The notes below the pieces were generated by a model. It was not told the DNA's origin and made no database searches. It worked only from the letters and a program-made list of their open reading frames with translations. This document shows positions 27,334 through 38,741 of a stretch of 64,000 bases of DNA, piece by piece. Origin of the DNA: Planctomycetota bacterium (GTDB lineage: Bacteria; Planctomycetota; Phycisphaerae; UBA1845); assembly GCA_029558835.1 (NCBI GenBank), contig JAKQDH010000060.1, positions 1 to 64,000 of the forward strand. Direction: 5' to 3'. A program made the position numbers and the translations under genes. The first letter of the stretch is position 1. Every line of letters starts with the position of its first letter.

Positions 27334-27573
27334 AGGCGCTGCGCGAAGTCCGGATCCGCTCATGGCCCCGGCGCGAACGAGTCTGTAAACCGAGCGCAGG
27401 CTGCCTCGAAGAAGACCCAGGTTCGGGCCGTTGCTCTCGGCAGAGCGGCCGACGCCCAACGCCGGTGACGCGCGTTCCCGGCCGCGCAGCGGGGTCGAAG
27501 GCCGCCCCCGCCGGTGCGTTGGACAGCTCCGACGTGGGCCGCAGGGGACCCACGCTGCATGGCCAGCGGGCCA

Positions 27574-27876
27574 TCAGCGCTTGGGGTGTCCGAATCGGTC
27601 TACGTTCTTCTTCCAGGTCGGGATGCGGTCGTCGTAGATCCGGTACCCCAGCCAGACGATGCTCAGGATGCCGAGGATGCCCACGGCCGCCCCCATGAGC
27701 ATCATCAGCCCCGGCAGCGTGAACACCGGCTGCACGCCGGTCGCCGGGTCGCCCGTACCCGTAAACCGCCGCTCGATCACGGTGGCCCCGATAAACAGCG
27801 CCGGCGCCACCACCACGCAGCCGACTACGGCGGCCACGATCTTCCAGATCGGCACTCGCCCTGACTTCCGAATCAT
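27574..27876 (-). CDS. Small two-helix membrane protein
   Basis: 100 residues with two TM helices (IWKIVAAVVGCVVVAPALFI and LMMLMGAAVGILGILSIVWL), a short exported loop between them and a basic cytosolic end (WKKNVDRFGHPKR). Planned and sized like many uncharacterised planctomycetal membrane proteins. No motif points to function. Confidence 0.6.
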   Translation of the reverse strand: MIRKSGRVPIWKIVAAVVGCVVVAPALFIGATVIERRFTGTGDPATGVQPVFTLPGLMMLMGAAVGILGILSIVWLGYRIYDDRIPTWKKNVDRFGHPKR

Positions 27877-28138
27877 CGCCTGAAACCGACCTCGCTACGC
27901 CTGACGGAGCCCCTCGTCCGCTACAGAGGCAAACGGCGCGGGTGGGACGCCCACCAGGCATTCCCCCACTCCACGCGCCCCCGCCCCGAAGAGGTCACGT
28001 GAGAGCACCTCGGGGCGCGAGCCCGCCTCGCCACCGGGTCCCCGCCGCGGCACACCCGTGTGGACCCCGCACCACGTAACGCATCACTAAGCCGTACCGC
28101 CGCGACGCGGTTATGCTGCGTCCGATGCCTCTGGACCT

Positions 28139-28867
28139 CTACGGCTGCGCCTCGCCCTTCGGCTTGGCCTCCTCCTTCTCGATCTGCGGCGGGGTACCTT
28201 CCTTCGCACCCTGGGCGTGGCCGCCCTCCGCAGGCTTACCCGACGCGTCCAGGAGACGTACCGACTTGATCAGCACCGTTTCCACGGGCGTCACGGGACC
28301 CATGCCGACCTTCGGATGCTGGGCCACCGGCACCTCACGGATCTTGTCCACGACGTCCATGCCCTCCACCACGCGCCCGAACACGGCGTAGGCCGCACCG
28401 TCCGGCTGCGGTGCGTCCAACCGGGGGTTGTCCACCACGTTGATGAAGAACTGCGACGTGGCGGAGTTCGGCGAATCCGGTCCGCCGCCACGCCGGGCCA
28501 TGGCGATCGTCCCCCGCACGTTCTTCAGCCCGTTCTCCCACTCATTCTTGATCGGCGCCCGCAGGCCCTGGGTCTTCTGGTTCAGTTCAGCGTCGTACCC
28601 GCCGCCCTGGATCATGAACGTCTTCATGACGCGGTGAAAAACGGTTCCGTCGTAGAACCCGTCCCGGACATACGCCAGGAAGTTCTCCACCGATATCGGG
28701 GCCTTCGCGGCGTCCAGTTCCAAGGTGATGCTGCCCAGCGAGGTCTCCATCAGCACACGCGGGTTGGCCACTTCAACCTCCTTCTTCGGTTCCTGCGGCT
28801 GGTTCTCCTGCGCCCAGGCCAGGCTTACACCCAACAGTAGCACCAGCATGCACAACGAACGAGTCAT
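28139..28867 (-). CDS. Periplasmic cyclophilin-type peptidyl-prolyl isomerase
   Basis: 242 residues. Signal peptide [16 protein letters not shown], then a cyclophilin domain: [40 protein letters not shown] (with the catalytic FHR), [50 protein letters not shown]. The Trp of human CypA is missing, as in other bacterial forms. A Lys/Glu/Pro/Gly-rich tail of about 40 residues follows. GGAGG precedes the ATG; the longer open frame upstream is not supported. It speeds Xaa-Pro isomerisation of exported proteins. Divergent from maeB. Confidence 0.93.
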   Translation of the reverse strand: MTRSLCMLVLLLGVSLAWAQENQPQEPKKEVEVANPRVLMETSLGSITLELDAAKAPISVENFLAYVRDGFYDGTVFHRVMKTFMIQGGGYDAELNQKTQGLRAPIKNEWENGLKNVRGTIAMARRGGGPDSPNSATSQFFINVVDNPRLDAPQPDGAAYAVFGRVVEGMDVVDKIREVPVAQHPKVGMGPVTPVETVLIKSVRLLDASGKPAEGGHAQGAKEGTPPQIEKEEAKPKGEAQP

Positions 28868-29011
28868 TTCTGCTCCTCCAAGGTACTTCTCACGGCATCC
28901 GCCGGCCCGCCCTTGGACCCAAAGGACGTCATCCGCAGGCCCGACGCCGGAGGCAGAAGGATACCACCGGCGTACCGCCCCGGCAATCCCACCCCCCGAC
29001 CGGACCCGCCG

Positions 29012-29039
29012 TTGCCCGGCGGCCGGTGTAGCGTATAAT
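29012..29039 (+). promoter_or_regulatory. Sigma-70 type promoter for maeB
   Basis: TTGCCC (29012-29017), a 16-base spacer and a consensus TATAAT (29034-29039). It implies a leader of about 100 bases before the maeB ATG. A clear -10 box is rare in this GC-rich sequence, which supports it. Confidence 0.6.
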
Positions 29040-29147
29040 GCCACTCTCCCGGTCCCGGTGGACGCTCCCGACAGGAACCAGAGCATCCCCGCCGACCGCT
29101 CGGTGCGGAGGAACCCGAGTCCATCTTCCCTGCGGAGTACGTCGACC

Positions 29148-31403
<2,256 letters not shown>

Positions 31404-31744
31404 ATTGGCGACTGGAGATTGACGATTGTCGATTGTAGAGGGGGCATGGCCCACCACCGAAAGGGCGAATCCTCAAGAGCAAGCAGGGAATGCAGGAGCC
31501 AGCAGGGGTAGGGCGGGCTCAGCCCGCCGGACCGGGCAACCTCGAACAGCGGCGCCGGTATCCGGCATGCCCGGATCTCCGATGGCATGACCGAGGCCCC
31601 GGTGCCTTGGCGGGCTCCCAGGTGGCATCATCAGACGCGCGGTGAGCCTGCCACTGCCGTTCACGGCACGTGTCAGCCGGCAAGGGGCGACCGGCGACGT
31701 TTGCCCCTGCTGCCCTGACGCGACTCATTCACCGGGAGCCAGGC
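31404..31744. other. Intergenic region with ATTG-word repeat at 31404-31437
   Basis: ATTGGCGACTGGAGATTGAC and GATTGTCGATTGTAG directly follow the maeB TAG, the same vocabulary as at 20568 and 55393. The remainder is GC-rich with no supportable gene; GGGCGGGCTCAGCCCGCC (from 31510) can fold into a small hairpin. Confidence 0.55.
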
Positions 31745-33382
31745 ATGCGTGGATGGCGCAGGCTTGCCGGCCTCCTAATCGCTCTGGGGCTCGTCCTGAC
31801 GACACGCGCGCCGAGCGTCGGCCCGGACGCCACCAAGCCGCCGAACCCCGTCGACGACGCCGCCGGCACGCCGACGCCGTTCCGGATCACAGTGGTGGAT
31901 TCGAAGACCGGCCGCGGGGTACCGCTCGTCGAACTCTCCACCGTCAACGGCATCGTGACCATCACGGACAGCGCCGGCGTGATCGCCTTCACCGAGCCGG
32001 GCCTGATGAACCACGACGTGTTCTTCACCGTCAGAAGTCACGGCTACACATTCCCCAAGGATGGCTTCGGGTACGCGGGCACGCGGTTGCACGTCACGCC
32101 CGGCGGGTCGGCCAAGCTGTCTGTTGACCGCGTGAACATCGCCGAGCGCCTCTACCGCATCACCGGCGCGGGTGTCTACCGCGATAGTGTGGTCCTTGGC
32201 GACCGCGTGCCCACCCGCATGCCACTGCTCAATGCTCAGGTCCTGGGCCAGGACAGCGTGCAGACCGCCCTGTACCGCGGGAAGATCTACTGGTTCTGGG
32301 GCGACACCAACCGGGCGGCCTACCCCCTGGGCAACTTCGGCATGTCGGGAGCCGTCTCCGAGCTCCCGCGCGATGGGGATGGCGGCGGGCTTGACCCCGC
32401 CGTCGGGATCGACCTGACGTACTTCGTCGGCCCCGACGGGTTCTCGCGCCCCATGTGCCCGATCGAGGACCGGCCGGGACCGGTCTGGTGTGACGGGCTG
32501 GTGACCTGCACCGACGATACCGGCCGGGAGCGACTGCTGTGCCGCTTCGCCCACATGAAGTCGCTGGGCGAGATGTACGAGCAGGGGATTGCCCAATACA
32601 ACGACGAGAAGGAAGGCTTCGAGCCGATGTCCCGCTTCCCGCTGGACGCTCCCCTGAGCATGCGCGGCCAGCCGCTGCGCGTCCGGGAGCGCGACGGCGA
32701 GTACTGGTACTTCGCGCTGCCGTTTCCGCTGAGCCGCTGCCGGGTGGACTGCAAGAGCCTGCTGGACGTGACGCAGTACGAAGCGTTCACCTGTCTGGAA
32801 CCAGGGGCACGCTACGACGCGGAGAGGCCACGGCTGGAGCGCGACCCGGCCGGCCGGCTCGTCTACGGCTGGAAACGCGACACCGGTGTCATCCTCCAGA
32901 AGGAACAGAACGAGCTGATTCAGAAGGGCGTGATGAAGCCCGAGGAGGCGTTGATCCAGCTACGCGACGTGGAGACGGATAAGCCGGTGTTGGGGCACTC
33001 GGGGACGGTGGCCTGGAACGCCTATCGCGGGCGCTGGGTGCTGATCGTACAAGAGGCGTTCGGCACGTCCTTGTGCGGCGAAGTCTGGTACGCCGAGGCG
33101 CCCGCCCTGACGGGCCCCTGGGGCCGGGCGCGAAAGATCGTCACCCACGACGACTACTCGTTCTACAACGTGGCCCACCACCCGTTCTTCGATCAGGACG
33201 GCGGGCGGCTGATCTACTTCGAGGGGACCTACACCATGGCGTTCTCGGGCACCGAGGTCCCCACGCCGCGGTACGACTACAACCAGATCATGTACCGGCT
33301 CGACCTGAGTGACGAACGGTTGCGCTCTGTCCAGACCAGCGCTCAGCCCGAGCCCGCGCCGACGCAACCGCCCTATCCGTAG
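31745..33382 (+). CDS. Secreted protein, carboxypeptidase-regulatory-like plus beta-propeller (DUF4185-like)
   Basis: 545 residues from the ATG encoding MRGWRRLAGLLIALGLVLTT, a signal peptide. Residues about 45-115 (FRITVVDSKTGRGVPLVELS, GIVTITDSAGVIAFTEPGL) are an Ig/transthyretin-like CarboxypepD_reg-type domain. The main part looks like a five-bladed propeller of the DUF4185/GH43-like kind: LLNAQVLGQDSVQTALYRGK then YWFWGDTNRAAYPLGNFG, WCDGLVTCTDDTGRERLLCR, GTVAWNAYRGRWVLIVQ, EVWYAEAPALTGPWGRARKI, FYNVAHHPFFDQDGGRLIYF. Repeated short Trp/Tyr beta strands fit glycan-binding or hydrolytic propellers. Enzymatic activity is not established. GGGAG precedes the start. Confidence 0.8.
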   Translation: MRGWRRLAGLLIALGLVLTTRAPSVGPDATKPPNPVDDAAGTPTPFRITVVDSKTGRGVPLVELSTVNGIVTITDSAGVIAFTEPGLMNHDVFFTVRSHGYTFPKDGFGYAGTRLHVTPGGSAKLSVDRVNIAERLYRITGAGVYRDSVVLGDRVPTRMPLLNAQVLGQDSVQTALYRGKIYWFWGDTNRAAYPLGNFGMSGAVSELPRDGDGGGLDPAVGIDLTYFVGPDGFSRPMCPIEDRPGPVWCDGLVTCTDDTGRERLLCRFAHMKSLGEMYEQGIAQYNDEKEGFEPMSRFPLDAPLSMRGQPLRVRERDGEYWYFALPFPLSRCRVDCKSLLDVTQYEAFTCLEPGARYDAERPRLERDPAGRLVYGWKRDTGVILQKEQNELIQKGVMKPEEALIQLRDVETDKPVLGHSGTVAWNAYRGRWVLIVQEAFGTSLCGEVWYAEAPALTGPWGRARKIVTHDDYSFYNVAHHPFFDQDGGRLIYFEGTYTMAFSGTEVPTPRYDYNQIMYRLDLSDERLRSVQTSAQPEPAPTQPPYP

Positions 33383-33625
33383 ACAGGCATGGGGTCACGG
33401 GGGTCAACGCACGGGCGTCAACTTGACAATTGACACCTGGCGGCCTTCCGACGCACGTCGAGGCCGGACCGGCAGCGTATTCACGCCCAACTCGTGGCAA
33501 TGGACAACAGCCACTCTACACGCCCGGCATGAAGCACACTGCCCACGCGCGCGGCGTGGTACGCCAGTGGACTGCCCAAACCCCGGCGCTTCGACACAAC
33601 GCCTCACAATCGGCCACCAACGCCA

Positions 33626-33653
33626 CACGCCCGCGCTTCGTCGCGCGGGCGTG
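33626..33653. terminator. GC-rich hairpin between convergent genes
   Basis: CACGCCCGCGC (33626-33636) pairs perfectly with GCGCGGGCGTG (33643-33653) around TTCGTC. It lies between the converging propeller gene and maeA, 35 bases from the maeA stop, and could end transcription from both sides. No U-tract, so at best a weak intrinsic terminator. The rest of 33383-33687 holds nothing recognisable. Confidence 0.5.
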
Positions 33654-33687
33654 CTTCGCGGTGGTCAACTCTCCCGTCTGATTGCGT

Positions 33688-35415
33688 CTACGTTGCCCGC
33701 GGCTTGGCGACGATCGGGACGTACTCGGGATACCACATCGCCACTTTCACCACCTCGTCAATCTGGTGCTCGGGGATCATGCGGCCCAGGTGGTTGTGGC
33801 TGGCGTAGCGGATGACCGCGGCCGCGATCCGCGCGCTTACCTTTCGCAGGTCCTCCTGCGGCGGATACAGCGCGCCTTGGTTCAGGCGGTCCTGGCTGAC
33901 GCAGTCCGCCAGCGTGCGGGCGGCAATCGTGAACACCTCCCACGGAATCTCGCGCATTTCCGCGATCAGGGCCCCCAGCCCCACGCCCGGGAAAATGAAC
34001 ACGTTGTTCGACTGGCCGATCACAATCCGCCGACCCTCGAAGTCCACCGGCGGGAACGGACTGCCGGTGGCCACCAGCCCGCGTCCCTTCGTCCAGCGGA
34101 TCGCCTCGCTCGGCGTGCATTCCGCCTTGCTGGTCGGGTTGCTCATCGGCATGATCACCGGCCGGTCCACGTGCTTGGCCATCTCCTCGATCATCGCCTG
34201 GCGGAACACGCCGGCCGTCGCCGTCGCCCCGACCAGCACCGTCGGCTTGAACAGGGAAATCACCTGCTCCGGCGTGGTGTGCTGCGGATGAATCTTGTAG
34301 TACTCCAGCACGTCCCGGGTGGCCACGAAGTCCCGGTTGTGCGCGCCGCGAATCTCGCGTTCATCGTAGAGCAGTCCGTCGATGTCGAACATCATCTGCG
34401 AGCGGCGGATGACCTCGCGCGACACGCCGTCCGATTCCATCGCCGAGGCGATCACGCTCGCAATGCCCGTGCAGGCCTCGCCCGCACCCATGTAGAGGAT
34501 ACGCTGCTCGGCAAGCGGCTGCCCGGTGATGCGCAGGGCCGCAAACACGCCGGCCGCCCCCACGCCCCCCGTCCCCTGAATGTCATCGTTGAAGCACGGC
34601 AGCCGCCGCCGGTACCCCTCCAGCAGCTCGAACGCCCGGTCCACGTGGAAGTCCTCCCACTGCAACAGCGCCCGCGGGAACACCTCCTTCACCCCCTGCA
34701 CGAAGGCCTCCAGGAACTCCGCGTACTCCGCCCCGCGCAACCGCCGCTCACGATACCCCAGGTAGAACGGATCATTCAGCAGCGCCGCGTTGTCCGTGCC
34801 CACGTCCAAGTCCAGCGCCAGGCACTTCGACGGATGAATCCCCGCCCCGGCCACGTACAACGCCAGCTTCCCGATCGGGATGCCCATGCCGCCCGCCCCC
34901 TGGTCGCCCAGACCCAGGATGCGCTCGTTGTCCGTCACCACGATCAGCCGCACGTCGCTGCGCGGCGCGTTCCGCAACACCTGCGGGATGCGCTCCTTGT
35001 CATCCGGCGTCAGCCAGATGCCCCGCGCACTGCGGAAAATGTGACTGAACCGCTGGCACGCCTTGCCGACCGTCGGCGTGTACACGATCGGCATGTACTC
35101 CGCCATGTTCTCCACCAGCACGCGATAAAACAGGACCTCGTTGCGGTCCTGCAAGACGGCCATGCCGATGTACTTCTCGAGGTCGTCCGGCTTCGCCGAC
35201 AGATGCTCCTTCTCGAGCTCCACCTGCTGGTCGATCGACAGCAGGCGCGGCGGGACCAGCCCGCTGAGCCCAAACGCCTCCCGCTCCTCCAGCGGGAAGG
35301 CCAATCCCTTGTTTACGGCCGGGTTCTTCAGCAGCCACACGCCGCGCTTGCTCGTGTGAATGCACTCCGGCGGACAGATTGAGCACAGTTCCGCTGCGCG
35401 TCGTCCATTCCTCAC
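33688..35415 (-). CDS. maeA: NAD-dependent malic enzyme (SfcA/MaeA type)
   Basis: 575 residues of the large malic-enzyme class, which oxidatively decarboxylates malate to pyruvate. Key stretches: KNPAVNKGLAFPLEEREAFG, MPIVYTPTVGKACQRFSHIF, LIVVTDNERILGLGDQGAGG (with MGIPIGKLALY), LLQWEDFHVDRAFELLEGYR (metal-binding), LPCFNDDIQGTGGVGAAGVF, ILYMGAGEACTGIASVIASA and MPMSNPTSKAECTPSEAI. Start: GTG at 35415 has GAGGAG 8 bases upstream and is preferred over GTG 35424 three codons earlier. Its N-terminal 25 residues (CSICPPECIHTSKRG) hold three Cys, unusual for the family. A second malic enzyme, maeB, lies 2.3 kb away on the other strand. Confidence 0.95.
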   Translation of the reverse strand: MRNGRRAAELCSICPPECIHTSKRGVWLLKNPAVNKGLAFPLEEREAFGLSGLVPPRLLSIDQQVELEKEHLSAKPDDLEKYIGMAVLQDRNEVLFYRVLVENMAEYMPIVYTPTVGKACQRFSHIFRSARGIWLTPDDKERIPQVLRNAPRSDVRLIVVTDNERILGLGDQGAGGMGIPIGKLALYVAGAGIHPSKCLALDLDVGTDNAALLNDPFYLGYRERRLRGAEYAEFLEAFVQGVKEVFPRALLQWEDFHVDRAFELLEGYRRRLPCFNDDIQGTGGVGAAGVFAALRITGQPLAEQRILYMGAGEACTGIASVIASAMESDGVSREVIRRSQMMFDIDGLLYDEREIRGAHNRDFVATRDVLEYYKIHPQHTTPEQVISLFKPTVLVGATATAGVFRQAMIEEMAKHVDRPVIMPMSNPTSKAECTPSEAIRWTKGRGLVATGSPFPPVDFEGRRIVIGQSNNVFIFPGVGLGALIAEMREIPWEVFTIAARTLADCVSQDRLNQGALYPPQEDLRKVSARIAAAVIRYASHNHLGRMIPEHQIDEVVKVAMWYPEYVPIVAKPRAT

Positions 35416-35579
35416 GGATACCACTCCTCAAATGCCGGTCAATCTTCACCGCTGAATTTATCGGCTGTTGGCGACCCCGGCTTGGCCATCCAGCGCACAG
35501 TGACGCTGTTGTGCAATTCCCATGCCGCAAATGCCCCAGTCCCCTCCGGTGCCAACCAACGCGGGCTTACGGTGGCCGA

Positions 35580-35615
35580 CCCCTCTCCCCGCGGGAGAGG
35601 GGCTGGGGTGAGGGC
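35580..35615. repeat. CCCCTCTCCC palindromic repeat, copy 1
   Basis: CCCCTCTCCCC pairs with GGGAGAGGGG around a GC loop, followed by CTGGGGTGAGGG. The same palindrome plus GGGTGAGGG tail occurs at 42765-42803, and a variant at 57516-57551. Lies between maeA and the TauE-type gene; the remainder of 35416-35725 shows no gene. Confidence 0.75.
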
Positions 35616-35725
35616 CGCGGACCCAACGACCCACGGTCAGGCAAGACCCGCTCCCCCGCTGCACGGACGACGCCACCCACGTACCTCCACGCGTACCGGA
35701 CTGGACATCCCCGACGCATGCCCCC

Positions 35726-36643
35726 ATGATTCCCCCGGCGCCCACTATGACCCCCACCGAATTCGCCATGCTCGTCGGAATCGGCCTCGTCGCCGGCGTC
35801 GCCGGCGGGATGCTCGGCATCGGCGGCAGCATCGTCATGATTCCGGCCATGACGGTCCTGCTGGGCCCCGCCCAGCACCTCTACCAAGCCGCCGCGATGA
35901 TTGTGAACTTCTTCGTCGTTGTGCCGGCCGTGTATCAGCACCGCCGGGCCCGGGCCATCCATTTCGCCACCGTCACGAGGCTGGTGCCACTCGCAGTTTT
36001 CAGTGTCATAGGCGGGGTAATCTTCAGCGAACTGCCCATATTCACCGACGACAACGAGGTGTACCTCCGCGGCCTGTTCGGTGTGTTCCTGTTCTGGGTG
36101 GCCGCCACCGACCTCTACCGCCTCCTGCGGCCATCCGGTTTGGTTTATGCGGCTGCATTACCAGGCGACATGCCTTGGTTGAAAGCCGCGGCCGTGGCCA
36201 TCCCGACCGGCATCGTCGCGGGGCTGCTCGGGGTCGGCGGCGGTATCGTGGCCGTGCCGCTCCAGCGCCGCCTCCTCCGCATCCCCGTGCGGATCGCCAT
36301 CGCCAACTCAGCCGCGACCATCATCGCCGTCAGTGTTGTCGGCGCGACCGTAAAGAACTACCGGCTCCTCACCAGTCACAACTACACGACCGAGCCGTTG
36401 GTGCTGGCGGCTGTGCTGATCCCCACCGCCATTGTCGGTGGTCTGCTCGGGGCCCGCCTCACCCACCGTCTTCCCGTGCCCGTTATCAAGGCCGCTTTCG
36501 CGGTCGTCCTGATGCTTGCCTCCATCCGCATCACGCTCGGCGCCTATCAGTCCCTGCCGGTCGCGACGCCCCAAACCAGCCAAGCACAACCCAGCGAGCC
36601 CGCTGAGCCGCTGCAACCCGCCCCGCCGCTGTCGGACGGGTAG
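35726..36643 (+). CDS. TauE/SafE (DUF81) family permease
   Basis: 305 residues with about eight TM helices in the two-fold repeat of this family: GLVAGVAGGMLGIGGSIVMI in the first half and PTGIVAGLLGVGGGIVAVPL in the second, each carrying the G..GG..GGGGG-like signature. AAMIVNFFVVVPAVYQHRRA and ANSAATIIAVSVVGATVKNY follow the same pattern. A Pro/Gln/Ser tail of 35 residues ends the chain. The family exports or imports sulfite, sulfoacetate, taurine-derived or other organic anions; the substrate cannot be assigned. ATG 35726 or the second ATG at 35747 may be the start. Confidence 0.9.
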   Translation: MIPPAPTMTPTEFAMLVGIGLVAGVAGGMLGIGGSIVMIPAMTVLLGPAQHLYQAAAMIVNFFVVVPAVYQHRRARAIHFATVTRLVPLAVFSVIGGVIFSELPIFTDDNEVYLRGLFGVFLFWVAATDLYRLLRPSGLVYAAALPGDMPWLKAAAVAIPTGIVAGLLGVGGGIVAVPLQRRLLRIPVRIAIANSAATIIAVSVVGATVKNYRLLTSHNYTTEPLVLAAVLIPTAIVGGLLGARLTHRLPVPVIKAAFAVVLMLASIRITLGAYQSLPVATPQTSQAQPSEPAEPLQPAPPLSDG

Positions 36644-36887
36644 CGCTCTCCTGAAGCACTACACCCGAACTCGCACGCCCAGCGTCTAACCTGCCGCCCT
36701 CCGCACCCGGCAACCTTCGCCTCAGCCCGACCGCCCCGCGCAACCTGCCGCAGACTCAACTTATCGGCCCCGGCGCACCGATAGCACCCAGGGGCTACCG
36801 TGTCCGGCCGCGCGCCCGCTACCGGCCTCCACCAGTGGTAACGCGGTCAGCCCAACCGCTCGAGTACACCCAGCAGGGACCCGACCT

Positions 36888-37118
36888 ATGACTCACAGCA
36901 ACGTCGAGCGTGCCCGGTCGTCGCGCCGAGGGCCTGTTCGTCCGACCTCTCGCCTCGTCGGCCTGACCTTCGCCATGGCCCTTCTGCTTCTGCCCGGCTG
37001 CACCGTCCTGACAGACGAGTTCCGAGCCACGGCCGTCCCCGCCCTGCACAGTGGGGTCCAATCGATCCTCTCAGGCATCGTGGACGGCTTCTTCGCGGTG
37101 GTGGAGCCTGGCACTTAG
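36888..37118 (+). CDS. Small lipoprotein
   Basis: 76 residues. A basic N-terminus is followed by LVGLTFAMALLLLPGC, a good lipobox, then 38 residues (TVLTDEFRATAVPALHSGVQ, SILSGIVDGFFAVVEPGT). It shares plan and a hydrophobic V..L.S.L.G-like core with the 52-residue protein at 20766-20924. AGGGA lies upstream. Function unknown. Confidence 0.6.
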   Translation: MTHSNVERARSSRRGPVRPTSRLVGLTFAMALLLLPGCTVLTDEFRATAVPALHSGVQSILSGIVDGFFAVVEPGT

Positions 37119-37173
37119 GCCGTGCAGGATTGATCCAATCTCATACAGCCACAGCGGCGGGACGTCACCTGCA

Positions 37174-37743
37174 CTAACATGCGCCATGACGCGATGGTAG
37201 CACTGCGTCCTTGGTTACCGTACCTGGACTCAGCGATACCTCCAGACGTACGAGCCGCTGCTCCGGCCCCTGTGGCAGGAATCGGTGAAACTCCTCCCCC
37301 ACCGCGTGCAGGCCTGCCCGAGCGTAGCAGCGGAGCGCTGTGGTGTTCCCCGGGAAGACGATGAGCACCACCCGCTCGGCCGAGGCGCGGTCCCGTGCCC
37401 AGGCCAGCACGGCACGAACCAGCCGGGTGCCGTAGCCATGGCCGCGCTCTTGCGGCCGCACGACGACGTGGCCGAGCCAGTAGTGGAACGCCGCCCCCCG
37501 CATGGGATTAAGCTCGGCGTAGCCGATGGGTCCCGCTCCGCTCTTCGGCCACCACAGCAGCGGAAACCCGTCGGGGCGTCGCCAAGCCCGGACCTTCTCG
37601 GCCGTCAGGGGGGGCAGGGTACTCGGGGCAAGCCAGTGCAGTTCTTCGTCCGTGGCCACCCACCCGGCCACGAGGCCAGCCTGCGCAGGCTCGAACGGTC
37701 TCAGTTCAGCGCAGTCGTCGGTAACCTGAGTGGTGTCGTTCAT
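37174..37743 (-). CDS. GNAT-family N-acetyltransferase
   Basis: 189 residues from the ATG encoding MNDTTQVTDDCAELRPFEPA; the open frame extends 35 codons upstream but is not protein-like. WLGHVVVRPQERGHGYGTRL is motif A with the R/QxxGxG/A acetyl-CoA loop, followed by VRAVLAWARDRASAERVVLI and FPGNTTALRCYARAGLHAVG (motif B). Substrate unknown; the layout resembles RimI/RimJ-type or small-molecule acetyltransferases. Confidence 0.88.
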   Translation of the reverse strand: MNDTTQVTDDCAELRPFEPAQAGLVAGWVATDEELHWLAPSTLPPLTAEKVRAWRRPDGFPLLWWPKSGAGPIGYAELNPMRGAAFHYWLGHVVVRPQERGHGYGTRLVRAVLAWARDRASAERVVLIVFPGNTTALRCYARAGLHAVGEEFHRFLPQGPEQRLVRLEVSLSPGTVTKDAVLPSRHGAC

Positions 37744-38195
37744 CTGTCCAACCCGAACGGCGCGGGCCGCCTGTAGGCGGCCAATCACGAGGCAGCGCGG
37801 TGAATGGCGCCGGCCGTCGCTAGCGGGAGTGTTCATCGACCCGGGCAACCGGGCGACTGCACGAAGGATGCCATACCCACGGCGCGACCCCGATTCGTCG
37901 CCCGTTACCCGGCATGCACACCGTCTCCGTCACGGTTCCTGGCGAGCGAACCGCCAAGGACCAAACGCCAGTGCTTGTGCCGCTGCAACGCAGTCACTGA
38001 ATTCCGCAGGCGCTGTATAGTCTCCACCTCCGCCACACTTCCTCACCTTACCTCGCCCCTAGGTTGGTCGGTGCTCTTGGCATGCAGAACCGGGCGCCGT
38101 GCGTCCCGGAACGGCCCGCGCGGGGCGTCCACCGAAGGTTGGCGCACGCTGTTACGGTTGGCCCCTCAAGATCACGTGTGCAGAAGGAGGTCTAC
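37744..38195. other. Intergenic region, no gene supported
   Basis: About 450 bases between the GNAT start and tRNA-Leu. GCTGTATAGTCT near 38016-38027 has a -10-like TATAGT but no convincing -35. Nothing else recognised. Confidence 0.4.
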
Positions 38196-38283
38196 TGCCC
38201 GGGACAGGACTTGAACCTGCACGTTCGTTTAAATGAACACAAGCACCTCAAGCTTGCGCGTCTGCCAATTCCGCCACCCGGGC
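38196..38283 (-). tRNA. tRNA-Leu (anticodon GAG)
   Basis: An 88-base cloverleaf on the minus strand. Acceptor GCCCGGG/CCCGGGC with discriminator A; D-arm GGCGGAATTGGCAGACGC; anticodon stem CAAGC/GCTTG around loop TTGAGGT (anticodon GAG, reading CUC/CUU); a long class II variable arm (TGTTCATTTAAACGAACG); T-arm GCAGGTTCAAGTCCTGT. CCA is not encoded. Confidence 0.95.
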
Positions 38284-38301
38284 TGCCTGGTCCGTCACGG
38301 A

Positions 38302-38329
38302 AGGCTACCACGTAATCGGCGGGAATCAA
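38302..38329 (-). promoter_or_regulatory. Promoter for tRNA-Leu
   Basis: On the minus strand, TTGATT (38329-38324), a 16-base spacer and TAGCCT (38307-38302) end about 18 bases before the mature tRNA 5' end. This fits a tRNA promoter. Confidence 0.45.
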
Positions 38330-38436
38330 GCGTGGCCCGGCGGGCAGTGGCGCGACGCTATCGTGGGCTGCGGCCAGGGACCGTCGGGGCGGTGTCACGC
38401 GGGCCCGGCCCCGGCAGAAACACGGGGCCCGGCGGG

Positions 38437-38465
38437 TTGCATCCCGGCGAACGGTTCACTATATT
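38437..38465 (+). promoter_or_regulatory. Promoter for the coiled-coil/mre gene cluster
   Basis: TTGCAT (38437-38442), a 17-base spacer and TATATT (38460-38465). It would give a leader of about 270 bases before the first gene at 38742. The rest of 38284-38741 shows no other gene. Confidence 0.55.
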
Positions 38466-38741
38466 CGTACCGCTCGCGTGCGTGGGCTTGCATGCGGCGG
38501 TTTGCTGCGATATACGGGCGCCGGTGTCGGTGGGCGGCGCTGGGAGGGTGTAGCGTCCCAGGCGGCCGGGATGCGCCGGCGGTCGGCGCCGCGGCAGACG
38601 GATGCTGCCAGCCGCAGCCCCCAAGCCAGAACGTGGCCCAACTGCCGTGGTGAGGGCTGCCCTGCCAGGGCGTGCCCCCGCGAAGGCGGGCGGCTTCCGG
38701 ACCTTGTGGTGCGACGTTGAGTCGCACAAAGGAGACCCCCC

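Noticed and set aside
33682-35382. 566-codon plus-strand frame over maeA
   Set aside because: Mirror of the maeA coding strand with His/Arg-rich composition; maeA motifs are decisive.
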